DNA of 64,000 nucleotides from Dendrophyllia cribrosa (Eukaryota > Cnidaria > Anthozoa > Scleractinia > Dendrophylliidae), in assembly GCA_024195265.1 (NCBI GenBank), contig JAJLRJ010000013.1, positions 18,710,794 to 18,774,793 of the forward strand. Direction: 5' to 3'. Below the pieces are notes generated by a model, which saw only the letters and a list, made by a program, of their open reading frames with translations, ran no database searches and was not told the origin of the DNA. Positions 48,145 to 59,858 of the stretch are shown piece after piece. The stretch's first letter is position 1. Every line of letters begins with the position of its first letter. Both the position numbers and the translations under genes were made by a program.

Positions 48145-48851
48145 TAGATATTGCCCAAAAAATATGAGGAAACGTATACCACCTATAGCGATGCAGTGGC
48201 ACCGGACCTCGGGGGCAAAGGTGCAAAAACTGATAACATATACTTGTATAACATTTCATTTCCCAACGCATCAAAAATAAAAACTTAAACGAAAAACGGC
48301 AACGTTCGAGAAGACTGACCGACCTAGAATGATAAATATCTCCCGCCAAACCCTTGAATAGTCTCGAGATGTCTATGACGACACACAAGCCATTATATCG
48401 TGCCGTCAGAATAATAATTTCTGACTACAGTGTTATTCGTTCCTACGTCACTCAGAGGTCAGAAATTACATTGTTTTGCGGAGTGACCCCCAGCCTTGTC
48501 AAATACCCTGCGCCCCACCCTAAACAGACGCTAATGGCAAATTCCCGCCGCCTATCTGGTTTTTTAAATAAAACTCAGTATAGTACCATATCACATCTAG
48601 CCCCAAAAATTGCCACTAAGAATGAATGAATAAGACTAAGACTAAATCAATGGGCTGTAAGAGCCATCGAGTGGATATGAAACAACGTCAGGTTAATTTT
48701 AGTTGTTCTTGATGTTTTGTAATTAAGTTTCAAGCTTTTGATAATCCTTTATTCGAAAAATTATCCCTTGTTTCAGCCAGCAGGGCAGTATACAAAAACC
48801 CTATGTAATCGGCAGTAAACACTTTGATATAAGCGGGGGCAAGGAAGGGGC

Positions 48852-49303
48852 CCGGGGGGGAGGTATTCCCATATATGAGCTATATAGCTATGTGCCGCTG
48901 TGAAGAGTATGGTTTTCAGGCAGTTTAGTCTGGGATAGGGTATAGTAATCAGAGAATTTGGTCTAGAATAGGGTATCGTTTTCCGCGAAACTGATCAGTT
49001 GCGTGAAGAATTTAGTCTAGACGAGGTTTACTGCCAAATGGCTTTAAAAAATCGGTACGGCGAGCAGTACGGCATTTTTACTGACCCCTGGTATCTTAGA
49101 CTGTGATAGTGAACGAGTTTCGTGAAAATAGCGAGTCTAGAAAAGGTCTAGGATAGGGTAGGATTTTTCGGTGTTTAGTCTAGAATAGGGTTGCAAAATG
49201 CAGCTAAAATGGTCTAGTATAGGTTAAGGGTCTAATAGCCCCAACCGCACACCCCCGCCCAAAAATTTGCAGAGTACCCCCCCCCCCCCCCTGGGGGAAG
49301 GGG
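48852..49303. mobile_element. GGGGGAGGTA-ended repeat
   Basis: Begins with a G-run plus GAGGTATTCCC and ends GAGTAC plus a C-run. The interior repeats AGTCTAGAATAGGGT and GGTCTAG. Boundaries are approximate because of homopolymers. Confidence 0.5.
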
Positions 49304-49674
49304 AAGGGATTATTTTACGGTATTTAATTCGCTAACAGACACATTTGAGAATCCATGCTTCCGGTGCTTCATGCCTTTGCGAGCAGCAATTTGAACGAAT
49401 AAGCCTACAAAGGGCGAAAAAAAAAAAAGTAAAATGATCAATGTTCTGCCATTTTAATTCCATATGCAGTTTACAAATAAGCGTATAGGTGGTTTTCATG
49501 TTACGTCATCGCCGCCATGTTGGTGGACATAAACAATAGTTCTCTCATTAGCTCCTTTTGTTCGTCCACCAGCATTTGTTTGTTTCACTATTGTTATCTA
49601 TGTCTCTAGAGATTGATTGCAAACCACCTATTCAGTTTACAAATAAGAAAACATCTTTGTGTGACATAAATATG

Positions 49675-49861
49675 CATTGTTTAAAACGAGACATTGGGAT
49701 GACATTATACACTGGAGAATTATGCATTGTCTGTAACGAGACAACTGGATGACGCAATAAACTGGGGAATTACCGAGACATTTGGATGACGTAGTACACT
49801 GAAGAATTATGCATTGTCTGAAACGAAACAACTGAATGACGTAATACACTGGGGAATTACT
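49675..49861. repeat. ~50-bp tandem repeat, about four units
   Basis: Units run ...GAGACAACTGGATGACGCAATAA...CTGGGGAATTAC, each with a GATGAC core and alternating GCATTGTCTG(A/T)AACGA segments. Confidence 0.75.
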
Positions 49862-50264
49862 AAAAAGTTTGCATCCGAGTGATTACCCAAGTGAAAATTT
49901 GCATAATTGTCCCCGAATGCTATTTCTCGTTCAACGCTTCGCATATTCACGAGATAAAAACTGTCACTTGGACAAGAATATCTTATTGTCTGACAAGGCA
50001 CGTTTGACAAATATTTTTCAACACTTAGGCCCAAATCGCACTTGCGGACAACTTTTGAATTGTCCGCGACAATTTGGACAGAAATTGGCATACAAAATTG
50101 TCCGAGACAACTTGTCAATTTCTGAGCTAAAATTTGCAAGACAATAAGAAAAGTGCACATTACGGTATGGAAAGAATTTTAAAGGTGTGGGGCACTTCGA
50201 CTTTCAATCTGAGCATCAAGCCTTTTAAAATCGCACGTGGCTTTAAATCTCATTAGTATGTATT

Positions 50265-51128
50265 TTATGTGGTATGAAACTGGCTTGTACCGTCATTGAA
50301 CACCGCTAAACATGATTCGATTCCAAAATAACGCAAAGTCACGTGGGTACCCTCCAGGCGTTTGCTGAGCTCGCGAGTGAAGAGCACGTTTGCAAGCTTG
50401 CTGTTAACATAGGCTCCCCAGCTACTGTAGTTCTTCCCAGTGTAGATCTCATCAAAGTTGGCGTTTGCTGAGCTCGCGAGTGAAGAGCACGTTTGCAAGC
50501 TTGCTGTTAACATAGGCTCCCCAGCTACTGTAGTTCTTCCCAGTGTAGATCTAATCAAAGTTGATGTCATCAAAGTTAATCTTTCCACTTCCCATTCTTC
50601 CCATTCTGTGACCTGACGAAGACACGTTTATGATGCGATTCGGCTGCGAGTGCTTCAGTCGTTAAGGGAGAAGTATCGTCAGGAAGAAATGACCGAGATG
50701 ATTCACACCAAACTGCATTTCAAATCCATCTTGTGTCTTTTGATATGGGCAGAGACAAACTCCAGCGTTGTTGATCAGGATGTCTAGGTGAGGTTCACTA
50801 TTAAGAATGCTGTCTGCAAACGTGCGGACTGACTCCAAAGAGGCCAGATCTATCTTCTCAAGGGAGACGTTGAAACTTCCACTGCGTTCTTGTATTTCTT
50901 TCAGCGCTTCTCTGCCTTTTTCAAGGTTTCTACAGTCGATTATCACCCTCGCTCCTCGCACAGCTAAATCCACTGAAGTTTCTTTACCGATGCCAGTATT
51001 TCCACCGGTGATAACGACAGTTTTGCCTTTCAGGCTTTTGTTGCTATGGAATTTTGGACCTTGCATGTATCTTTTACCCGCGTAAAGGGCTGCGATTGCT
51101 GCAACACCGATTGCAACTGGAGCTGCCA
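50265..51128 (-). pseudogene. retinol dehydrogenase-like SDR pseudogene
   Basis: Closely matches the intact gene at 28502-29446 from the ATG at 51128 through the cofactor motif TGGNTGIG and NNAG. A small deletion near 50665 shifts the frame and gives a stop after LTILLP. Farther down, a ~103-bp segment (around 50358-50461) is tandemly duplicated at 50462-50563. Homology ends after LEGTHVT (about 50335), so the C-terminal third is missing and fused to unrelated DNA. No functional product is expected. Confidence 0.9.
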
Positions 51129-51326
51129 TCTTTTTTTCAAGGTAAAGTGATGATTCGACAATTAATCCTGCTGGTGTACGTTGGATCAAATTTTATGATC
51201 TAATCGGCTTAAACTGTAGAAGCGAAGACCGATACAACGTAGATTTTTAGTTTTTTTGTGTACTCTATTTCTGCTGGCCAAACCAACCTTCTTCAGGTTC
51301 AATGTGGAAAATTTACATTGGTATAC

Positions 51327-52555
51327 GTCCTGGGGAAATTTTTTTGTTATGGAGGGGGGTCTTGAAATTTTAAACAGATGATGTCTTAAATAAAAAAGCG
51401 AAAACATAACTACAGTGTACCAATAAGAGCGGGGCACCCCAGAATTCATGGCTGGGAGCCTTTGGGCCCTCTATGATTCTTCTAAGAGCACAGCCTTGCA
51501 CAGTAATTGGTGCAGTCATGGAGCATGATTTATAATTTTAATTTCTTTATTTGGTACTGCCATAATTGTGCACGACATTACTTAAAGTTTTAACCCACCA
51601 TTAACCATATTACAGGATTGTAACAGTATTAAACTGGAGGGTTTTAGTGATTGACATTAAAAGTATTTATTAGTATTTGTAACCCTAGCCAAAGGAATTT
51701 TCCTGATCTGCTACGTGGACATTAAGTTGAAGAACTGTTAGTAGTATCTCGTAGTTCTCATTTCGTCCTTTGTCATCCTTGTAAGTGAGTCAACCCACCC
51801 ACGTGCACCACTCCCGGTTTCTGGGTTGCTCAGTAGCAGTGGTTTTGTATATTGCAATAAATCTTTATTTAGCCCAGCTGAGTCTTGGTTGTGATAGTAA
51901 TAAACAACTATTAAAGTCTTCACTCTAGTTCTTCAAATGCACAGTGGACCAAGTGGTTGAATTGCTTCGATAAAGAAAACCACCCAAGAGTCAAAATGCC
52001 ATAAGTTGTAATAACTATTTATTAATAAATTTACTGAAAATTATTCTAAACATTTTTTTCATTTCCTGTTACAACATGTTATGGTTTTGTTGCTTTTATG
52101 TCTGGTTTATACAGGTTTATGTCTCCTCCATATCCCCATTCCCATCAAATCCTCATTCCCATCATACCCCAGGCCCATCATAATTTATCAAATTTACACC
52201 TATATGCTTAAAACTAAATATGATATTAGAAGCACAGTTTTTAATATCAAGACAGCAATACAGTCACCCCCAAATGTTCACCTACTTTAGATCTGAAAAC
52301 CAACACGCTAGCCATAACATCATCGCACCCCCACAAAAATACGGTATGGATACAATACAATACAATACAAGTTTTATTTTATAGAAATCAGATTAATAGT
52401 AGGGGGGGGGGGGTATTGAAATTCTTCCCCAACAGAACAGGGGGGACCTGAAAAAATCCAGATTCACTAAGGGGGGGACATGAAAAAAATGGAAAATTTG
52501 TTAATTTCTCACCCATCCCCCCCCCCCCCCCCCCCTCCCATAAATAATGAACGGT
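51327..52555. mobile_element. inverted, left-truncated copy of the 2.47-kb TIR element
   Basis: Inverse of the 44926-47397 element with a single copy of the 744-bp segment and no LINE, ending AATGAACGGTCCC at 52555. The other terminus is missing, cut near CCTGGGGAAATTT. Confidence 0.75.
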
Positions 52556-52558
52556 CCC

Positions 52559-52871
52559 TTAATTACACCAAAAATCTCATCACAAAATGTTGTATTCAAT
52601 ATAAGTTCCATTAATTCGGCTTATAAGTATCTATAATGCAAATACCTTTCAACTGGTACAATTTTGTTTATTTTCACGGCTTATCTGAAATAGCGTGATG
52701 AATTGCGTGACACAATTAAAATCTTTAGAAATCGGAAGCATAACATCGTTAAAACCTGAAACTTTTTGTGAAAGACTTTAACACTGGAATCCACATACCA
52801 TGCCTTAGAAACAGCTTTGTAGGATGTATACTTGAGATTTTTGAATTTTCATGACGTCAAGTGCAAACCAA
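52559..52871. repeat. duplicated ~320-bp block, copy 2
   Basis: Second copy of 44594-44920; like copy 1 it follows an SDR copy on the same side. Confidence 0.7.
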
Positions 52872-52924
52872 GAATATGCAATAAAGAAAGGAATTAGTCA
52901 CGCTTGCCGAAAAAAGCGAACTTG

Positions 52925-53170
52925 AATAGAGTACCGAAGTGATGACGTCACAAAAACTCAATTTGTGAAATTATGGGATTTGATTAGATATTCGGAAAGG
53001 GCATGACGAAAAATGCCCGCTTGCCAAAAATCAGCATCTTATTGCAAGTTGGGGGTGAGATATTGGCACCGTTATGCTCTGATGACTCCACACAAACCTT
53101 TCTAATTTTTGCCTTGGTTCATTAAATCCCATAATTTCACAAGTGTGGCGTCACACTTCGGTACTCTATT
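52925..53170. mobile_element. 246-bp foldback MITE
   Basis: AATAGAGTACCGAAGTG and its complement are the ends; TTTGTGAAATTATGGGATTT pairs with its inverse further in. Confidence 0.75.
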
Positions 53171-53353
53171 AACCAGTTGGTTTGACCTAGTGAAAGATAT
53201 TCCCCAGGCTGAGATAATAAACGATTTGCTTCAGACACTGAAAGATTCCATTCAAGGAGTACAAAATGCCGCGTTAAACAAACTAATATTTCTAAACAAA
53301 GACGAAACCGCACCGTTCGATCAAAGTCGTTACGCAAGTCAAATCGCTCGAAA

Positions 53354-53509
53354 ATGTCATCTTCATCCGGAGGGTCGCATTCTTCAAAAGAAACTGTTAA
53401 AGCATAACGTGCTGCCTTGGAACGAAAGATCAAATTTAGCGAAATGATTAACGAGCAACAAAGATTGTTAAATAAACTTAAACTCCAACAGGAATTAAGA
53501 AAAATATAA
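53354..53509 (+). pseudogene. retroelement gag-like N-terminal fragment with in-frame stop
   Basis: ATG followed by a Ser/Gly-rich start and SKETVKA, then an in-frame TAA (53405-53407), then RAALERKIKF and a Gln/Leu-rich coiled coil to 53509. This resembles the start of BEL-type gag ORFs common in cnidarians, but the match is from memory of style and is short. Confidence 0.3.
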
Positions 53510-53559
53510 AAAGAAATATAGTTGACAAATAAAACAGCAGTGGCAACTTATCCTTCTTG

Positions 53560-55300
53560 CAATATATAATAGCGGAGCCCGCGGGCCGAAGGCCCGGCGG
53601 AGCACCATACTCATAGAACCTATGCCGTCATTTTTCATGGTCATGGCTAGCGGAATGTTTCGCGGGCGCATTGTGCGCCCGCCGAACGCCCGCCGTACGC
53701 GTTGGGCTAGCTCGCTGGCGCGTATGACGTCGCAAAACATGCGCGTGTGACGCCACAAAACATCCGGGATCTTTGAGGCTTTGTTTCTCGCGCGGCTACA
53801 CAGCCGTCAGCAACACGTTAGCCGTTGCAGGATTTTTATGCTGTTTTTAGCGGAGAATTAAAGTCGTTATTACCCAACATTTTTTTTGGCGGTTTGCTAC
53901 TCAAGACAGGATACTAATTAAGGGATACTCAGAAGCCGCTTTAGTGGAAAGAGAAGAGCTTTCGGGGATAAAATCTTGCTTCGAGGATCTATATACGGTT
54001 TTAGCAATGTGAAGAAATGGGTTCGTTTTAAGGATTTCAGCACCAAAGCCGAGATTTAAAGAATTTCCAAGTACAGAAGTCGCCGGAGGGACTTAAAGAT
54101 AAAACAAATTACATTTTTCGATGGGAGTTTATCTTGATATCAATCTGTGATTGACTTTTTGTTTGTGTTCTCGTTATGTTTTGGAGAATTGTTTATAAAC
54201 GTGTAGCTTAAATTCAGTTGTTATTAATTTCTTGAATTTCATCAAAGACACGGCTCGGCCTCGATGCGCTATAAATGGTACGCGTTTGCTTTTAAACAAA
54301 CTCATGGAGATTTAAATAAAATTTTTCGAAAGAAGATTGTGTTGTCCATTTTTATGTGTTTGTTCATTCATTACAGAGATTGAAAAGCGATTTTATGTAA
54401 ACAAAACAAGACTTAGATTTTATACTCGCGTCGCCTTATGCAAATATGCCTTTTGTGTATTTTTGCAATTTTGATTTCCAAATCAGTTTCTCGGGCATTT
54501 TTTGACAAGCAACAACTGTATTTTCGGAAAATAGTCGTAATAGTTATTCTAGACGGAGAAAAAGTTGTTTTTGTGAACTTTTGTACGGTCTAAATGTACT
54601 GTGCAGACGTTCGGGTAATACTGTTTTTGAGAATTGCTAAAATTGAAAAATAGCCCGGTCGTCAATATTAAGTGATGCTCCACATAAGAACTACCGTAAA
54701 CTTCATTGTTCTGCCGCATTGGCTCTTTCCCACATAGAATATCTTTGATTTTAAGAATAGAGGAGGGGCTGATGGTTCATAATTATATTTCAGTATAAAA
54801 ATAAAGAAAATCCATTTGCGTCAAATAAATTTTGGGAAATGTTTGTGCTTAACCAATCAGAATAGCAGAAGACAATAGCTAATAATTTTGCTTATTTGAC
54901 GAAGTTCCCCAAATACAATATTTTTTAAAACTTGCATGTTGTTCGATTGGGTCTCAAAATACTTGAAACCTTAAAATAATTGGACAAAATGCACCTTGAA
55001 CCTTAACTTTTTAGCGGTTTTCGAGCTAGGGCAATCAGATCACTAGTTGTAACAATGAAAAAAGTTGACATTCCATGGTGCATTGCGTTTCAGCACTTTC
55101 CTTCTTATGTGGATCATTACTTAATTTTAATTCTTGTGCTTCCGACCTTTCACCTATTAGTTAAGTTTCATCTTAGTTAAGCTTGTTCAGATGGTCTTCA
55201 GAGGGCGCCGCTGTTAGGCTAAGCCTAACTATATATATGATGGTTTACTTCATTGCTTCTTTGATTATTTTCATGAGAATTGTCAAATATATTATATATA
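53560..55300. other. intergenic, GC-rich patch then AT-rich DNA
   Basis: 53570-53790 is GC-rich with CpGs and a GCGGGCCGAAGGCCCG hairpin, possibly an LTR, SINE or promoter fragment. 53800-55300 shows no convincing gene or repeat structure. Confidence 0.4.
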
Positions 55301-55302
55301 TA

Positions 55303-55458
55303 GGTGTTTTTTTACGTTATGTCACGGCGGCCATGTTGGTGTACATCTACAAAGGAATTTTAATGAACTTCTTTTGTTATGTGCACCAACATATTGGCCG
55401 CCATGGCCTTTGTCATTTGAGTCCCACAGGACTGAAGGTCACGTTAGTGAAAACCATC
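55303..55458. mobile_element. MITE of the GAGCGTTTTCAC family
   Basis: Shares GGCCGCCATGG and TCATTTGAGTCCCAC with 17519-17670; inverted AACATGGCCGCC-type arms; flanked by TATA. Confidence 0.6.
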
Positions 55459-55565
55459 TATATATTTCTCATTGTTAAGTCTATTATAATGATAAGATAG
55501 CTCTGTAAATTGCAGTTGATCACATTTATAATTTCCATAGGTTTAGATACAAATGAGTAGTTTAA

Positions 55566-56161
55566 GGTGGCTCCGTTGTTATTTCGGGCGCACTTGTCTA
55601 TGCCAAAATATTTCCGGCTCTATAAAGCGATGCTTCTAAAACTTTGCGAAAACTTACAGCTTTTACCTGGCAATAATATGATAGAATTCGATTTTCGTGG
55701 GAAAAATATATATTTAGTGATAATCGGGCTTAAATGAACCCCACTTTTTGAACAAAATCGCACCCTGTGCAAAATTTTGCTGTTATATTTGTGTTAAATT
55801 TCTGGAATCGGCTTACCTTGACCTAATACATACCCTTACCAAGTTTCAGCAAAATCAATGGAGCAGAAATGCGGAAGAATTAACGCCATCAAAATTTAGC
55901 CCTAAAATTCTCTTAAAATTAAAATAATAAAATAATAGCAAATTTTTTCACAGGGTGCGATTTTGTTCAAAAAGTGGGGTTTATTTAAGCCCGATTATCA
56001 CTAAATATATTTTTTCCCATGAAAATCGAATTCTATCATATTATTGCTAAATAATAGTTGTAAGTTTTTGCAAAGTTTTAGAAGCATCGCTTTAGAGCCG
56101 CAAAAGTTATGAGGCAAAGTTTGTCATAGACGAGTGCGCCCGAAATAACAACGGAGCCACC
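55566..56161. mobile_element. 596-bp foldback element, TTAA-like target site
   Basis: GGTGGCTCCGTTGTTATTTC and its exact inverse form the ends, with arms of about 200 bp. Flanks are TTAA on the left (55562-55565) and TTAG on the right, one change from a TTAA duplication. Confidence 0.75.
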
Positions 56162-56219
56162 TTAGCAAGTAACCGTGGACGACAATCCTGCTGGTGTTCT
56201 GTGGATCAAACTAATGATC

Positions 56220-56462
56220 TGGAGCCCGTTTCTCAAAGGTAGCGATAATTTTTCGGGCCCGGAGCTATATTTTAAATTCAGAATTTATAGAATTGTAGTG
56301 TAGTTTTTAGCCTAAAAACTAGTCCGACATGTTTCATCAACCTTGAATTTTATTGCTTAGCTTTCAATACCAGCAAAATTAAAATCTTTAATGTAAACAT
56401 TGCGCGCATAAAATAGCTTTCAGGGCCCGAAAAGTTATCGGGACTTTCGAGAAACGGGCCCC
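56220..56462. mobile_element. GGAGCCCGTTTCTC foldback insert
   Basis: Inverted ends GGAGCCCGTTTCTC/GAGAAACGGGCCCC and inner TTTTTCGGGCCC/GGGCCCGAAAA. The sequence on either side matches the uninterrupted stretch near 51160-51310, showing an insertion. Confidence 0.7.
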
Positions 56463-56970
56463 AGATCGGTTTAACAAGTGAAAATATAGCATAGAAGCAA
56501 AGACAACGTAGGTAATAGTTTTAAAGGTGCACTATATTTCGGCTGCCGAATCAGACTTCTTCAGGTACAATGAGGTAAAATTAACATTGGCTTTTTTTTG
56601 GATATGAGGAGGCTTTGAAAGAATAATGTCCATTTGAACTTGAGTTACCTCAGGAAACAGAACAGATGATCGATCGTTTTATGATACAAACAGAATTTGT
56701 TCCCACGCTTCCGACGGCCACTTTGTTGTCAGCGACGAATCCTGGCACAGATTTGCCAGTACTCTCCCTTCCTGACACAGGAATCCCAGCTATCATCTTG
56801 CCTGACACAGGAAACCCACTAGAATGATATCCGGACACAGGACAGCCACTTGAATCCTATTCTCACTAGGGATATACGCACAAAAAGCCTAATATATACA
56901 ATCATATACTTCTTTACATTCCCAGCGTGACTCGTGGGAATGCGTGGCATAACCCCGGACCTCCTCCCTC

Positions 56971-56980
56971 TATTTATAAG
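56971..56980 (+). promoter_or_regulatory. TATA-box-like site in the element's left end
   Basis: TATTTATAAG lies ~115 bp upstream of the ATG at 57085; the same site occurs at about 59651 in the short copy. Confidence 0.4.
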
Positions 56981-57084
56981 CTGCCCGCTCCGTAATTCAG
57001 CCTAGTTCAGTAAAGTTTAGGTCGGGACCCGTGCAAGACGATAACTTTTTACCATGGCCATCGCTGCGCCCGCCTTTTTCCATT

Positions 57085-59111
57085 ATGGCGAGAGTTCCCG
57101 TAACTCCTTTACATCCCGAAGTTCAAGCAGCTATCAACCCAGCTCCGCAACACCAAGACACGCAATTTATTGCTCAACCAGCACAACCACAACCGCTAAA
57201 CCAGCTTGCAGAGCCAGAGTTGGTAGGTTCCGTACAAATCTTTTACACTGTGTACCGCCATTTTCACGAACTTTTTACTAGCTCGGTTTTCGGCAACGGG
57301 GGTAACTTCGCTCGACTTTGCTTTGTTTGTTCACTAGCTTGTTTATAGCGACGGGTTTGTTCCATCTTGTTTTGAAGCGACTGGGGTGACCTCGCTTGAA
57401 TTTGTTACCAGTTTGTTTTCAAGCGACTCTAATTTGTTTTGAAGCGACTGGGGTGACCTCTCTTAAATTTGTTCTAATTTGTTTTGTAGCGACTGGGGTG
57501 ACCTCGCTTGAATTTGTTACTAGTTTGTTTTGAAGCGACTGGGGTGACCTCGTTTGAATTTGTTCTAATTAGTTTTGTGGCGACTGGGGTGACCTCGCTT
57601 AAAATTATTCTAGTTTGTTTGAAGCGACTGGGGTGACCTCGCTTGAATTTGTTACTAGTTTGTTTTGAAGCGACTGGGGTGACCTCGCTTAAAATTGTTC
57701 TACTCAGTAGTTTGTTTGAAGCGACTGGGGTGACCTCGCTTGCATTTGTTACTAGTTTGTTTTGTAGCGACTGGGGTGACCTCGCTTGAATTTGTTCTAA
57801 TTTGTTTTGAAGCGACTGGGGTGACCTCGCCTAAATTTGTTCTAGTTTGTTTGAAGCGACTGGGGTGACCTCGCTTGAATTTGTGAAGTACTAGTTTGTT
57901 TTGAGGCGACTGGGGTGACCTCGCCTGAATTTGTTCTAATTTGTTTTGAAGCGACTGGGATGACCTTGCTTGAAATTGCTCTAGTTCGTTTCAGAAGCGA
58001 CTGGGGTGCTTCGCTTAAAATTGTTCTTGTTTGTTTTGAGGCGACCTGGGGCCAATTTAATAAAGCTTTTACACTTGTGGTTTGCAGGTGTGGCTATAGG
58101 GAAGATATCAATGACGTCACCAATTGTTATTAATGTGCCAACCAGAGCCTTATTGGCTGCCGAAACAAAGGGTTCTTTTGTTCCAGTGGCTGGCACATTT
58201 GAATAACAAAAAGAATGTTTGTAAACAGATATCATCCCTATTGTTTTCTACCTCTAAACAATGGCTGCACTTGTAGATTGCACTTGTGGAGGTTTTATTA
58301 AATTGACCCCTGGATGACCTCGCTTGAATTTGTTCTAGTTGTTTTGATACGACGGGGGTGACCTCGCTTACAATTGTTCTAGTTTGTTTTAAAGCGACTG
58401 GGGTGACCTCGCTTAAAATTTGTTCTAGTTTGTTTGAAGCGACTGGGGTGACCTTGCTTGAATTTGTTACTAGTTTGTTTTGAGGCGACTGGGGTGACCT
58501 CGCCTGAATTTGTTCTAATTTGTTTTGAAGCGACGGGGGTGACCTCGCTTGAGTTTGTTCTCGTTTGTTTTGAAGCGTCTGGAATGACCTCGCTTGCGTT
58601 TGTTCTAGTTTGTTTTGAAGCGACGGGGTGACCTCGCTTGAATTTGTTGCTAGTTTCTTTGAAGCAGCTGGGTGACCTCTTTTAAAATGTGTTCATTTAT
58701 CACGGGAATGTTCTCGATTTCCACAAACGTATCACCGTTTTCCAGCCCACTTCGCCCGTTGCGAAGCCTCCCCGATGGGGTTATCTAAAACCCTTCATTA
58801 CCCTGTCCCTGGACGGGGTATTTTGGGGTTGCTCCGCTCGGGCGTTCACCCTTCCGTCAGTTCACCTTCGTTTTCGAAATACTCTCTCCCCTTTCCTCCC
58901 CGTTTTTTAGTTAATTCATGTTATCCTATTTGCAGCCACCCCACAAGTGTGTAAGACATCTAACTTTGCACCAAATAACCACTCTCCAGAACCAAGTGTT
59001 ATCAACGGGTCAACTGGAAGGGTGACCGCCCAAGCACTGCGGCCCCGTTACCCTCGTCCAAAATGGAATCCCAACTATGACCTTATGCTCCGGGATCACA
59101 ACCGTCTTTAA
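57085..59111 (+). CDS. candidate two-exon gene inside the TIR element (105 aa), unknown function
   Basis: Exon 1 57085-57226 from ATG (MARVPVTPLHPEVQAAINPA..., Pro/Gln-rich) to donor G|GTTCCG; exon 2 58936-59111 after a good acceptor (CTATTTGCAG), ending RPKWNPNYDLMLRDHNRL and TAA. The join keeps frame for 106 codons. The TATA-like site upstream fits a transcription unit. No domain recognised; basic C-terminus. The donor lacks the usual A at +3 to +4, and a stronger GTAGGT donor four bases upstream would give a truncated product, so the model is tentative. The intron is mostly the 45-bp minisatellite. Confidence 0.35.
57340..58690. repeat. ~45-bp minisatellite (GCGACTGGGGTGACCTCGCT)
   Basis: More than twenty units of GAAGCGACTGGGGTGACC plus TCGCTTGAATTTGTTCTAG with small indels, interrupted by a MITE at 58048-58310. 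Confidence 0.95.
58048..58310. mobile_element. MITE of the GGGGTCAATT family inside the minisatellite
   Basis: Ends GGGGCCAATTTAATAAAGC and TTTATTAAATTGACCCC; inner inverted TGTGCCAACC/GGCTGGCACA and GATATCA blocks. Longer relative of 12287-12406. Confidence 0.75.
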
Positions 59112-59538
59112 GGCGGGAGAGATCCACAATCACCTCCCCCGTTGGAAAGAGATCGTGCAAGGTCAGCCCTTGGGACCGCTCCTCAGATCTGGGAAGGTAA
59201 TGCTAGAAGTCTTTTCTTCCCGGACGACAGGTCGGGGATTTTATTCAGGCCAAGCTGAGGGGATGCTCAGAATGCGTTCGAATTCTTTGTCTTGCTCAAT
59301 TTGTATGTTACAACGCTCGAGTTTGTCTGCAAGGGCTTGCTTTTGCCGCTTGAGTTCTGAGTTTTGGGAGGAGGTATTGCCTTCCCCTCAGAGAGGCGAC
59401 ATCGCACCCTCTTCGTACATGTTTAGCCCCTCGAATCATGGCTATCGGGGAGTAGTTGCCGAGGGCCGATTCTCCCATATCTTATACATCTAGGTCCTTG
59501 GCTTTGTGTGCGGGTATACCTGGTGGGAATATATTACT

Positions 59539-59858
59539 ATTCTCACTAGGGATATACGCACAAAAAGCCTAATATTTTCAATCATATCCTTCTTTACATT
59601 CCCAGCGTGACTCGTGGGAATGCGTGGCATAACCCCGAACCTCCTCCCTCTATTTATAAGCTGCCCGCTCCGTAATTCAGCCTAGTTCAGTAAAGTTTAG
59701 GTTGGGACCCGTGCAAGACGATAACGCCCCACCCTCCTCCCCGCAGCGATGGAACTTATTCTCCCCATGTCTACCAGCTCGCAAAGCCTCGGGCCGATTC
59801 TCCCATATCTTATACATCTAGGTCCTTGGCTTTGTGTGCGGGTATACCTGGTGGGAAT
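59539..59858 (+). mobile_element. 320-bp internally deleted copy of the TIR element
   Basis: Keeps both termini of the 56859-59530 element and its TATA region but lacks the gene and minisatellite; about 70 bp of unrelated GC-rich sequence joins the ends. Confidence 0.65.

Larger units (their letters stand above)
56859..59530 (+). mobile_element. 2.67-kb TIR element, long copy, in tandem with a short copy
   Basis: Left end ATTCTCACTAGGGATATACG and right end are imperfect inverted repeats (about 24 of 30 positions). The first ~190 bp and last ~80 bp recur in the short copy (59539-59858). ATATTACT follows each copy (59531-59538, 59859-59866). The interior has a TATA box, a candidate two-exon gene and a 45-bp minisatellite. 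Confidence 0.6.

Noticed and set aside
47874..48388. Minus-strand ORFs of 102 and 153 aa
   Set aside because: They cross the end of a short-TIR repeat and show no recognisable domain.
59077..59493. Plus-strand 138-aa ORF in the TIR element
   Set aside because: Overlaps the better-supported exon 2 in a different frame; no domain.
56859..59858. LTR retrotransposon with direct LTRs
   Set aside because: The repeated ends lack TG...CA, the left LTR would be missing its first half, and no primer-binding site, gag or pol is present; two adjacent TIR copies explain the repeats better.
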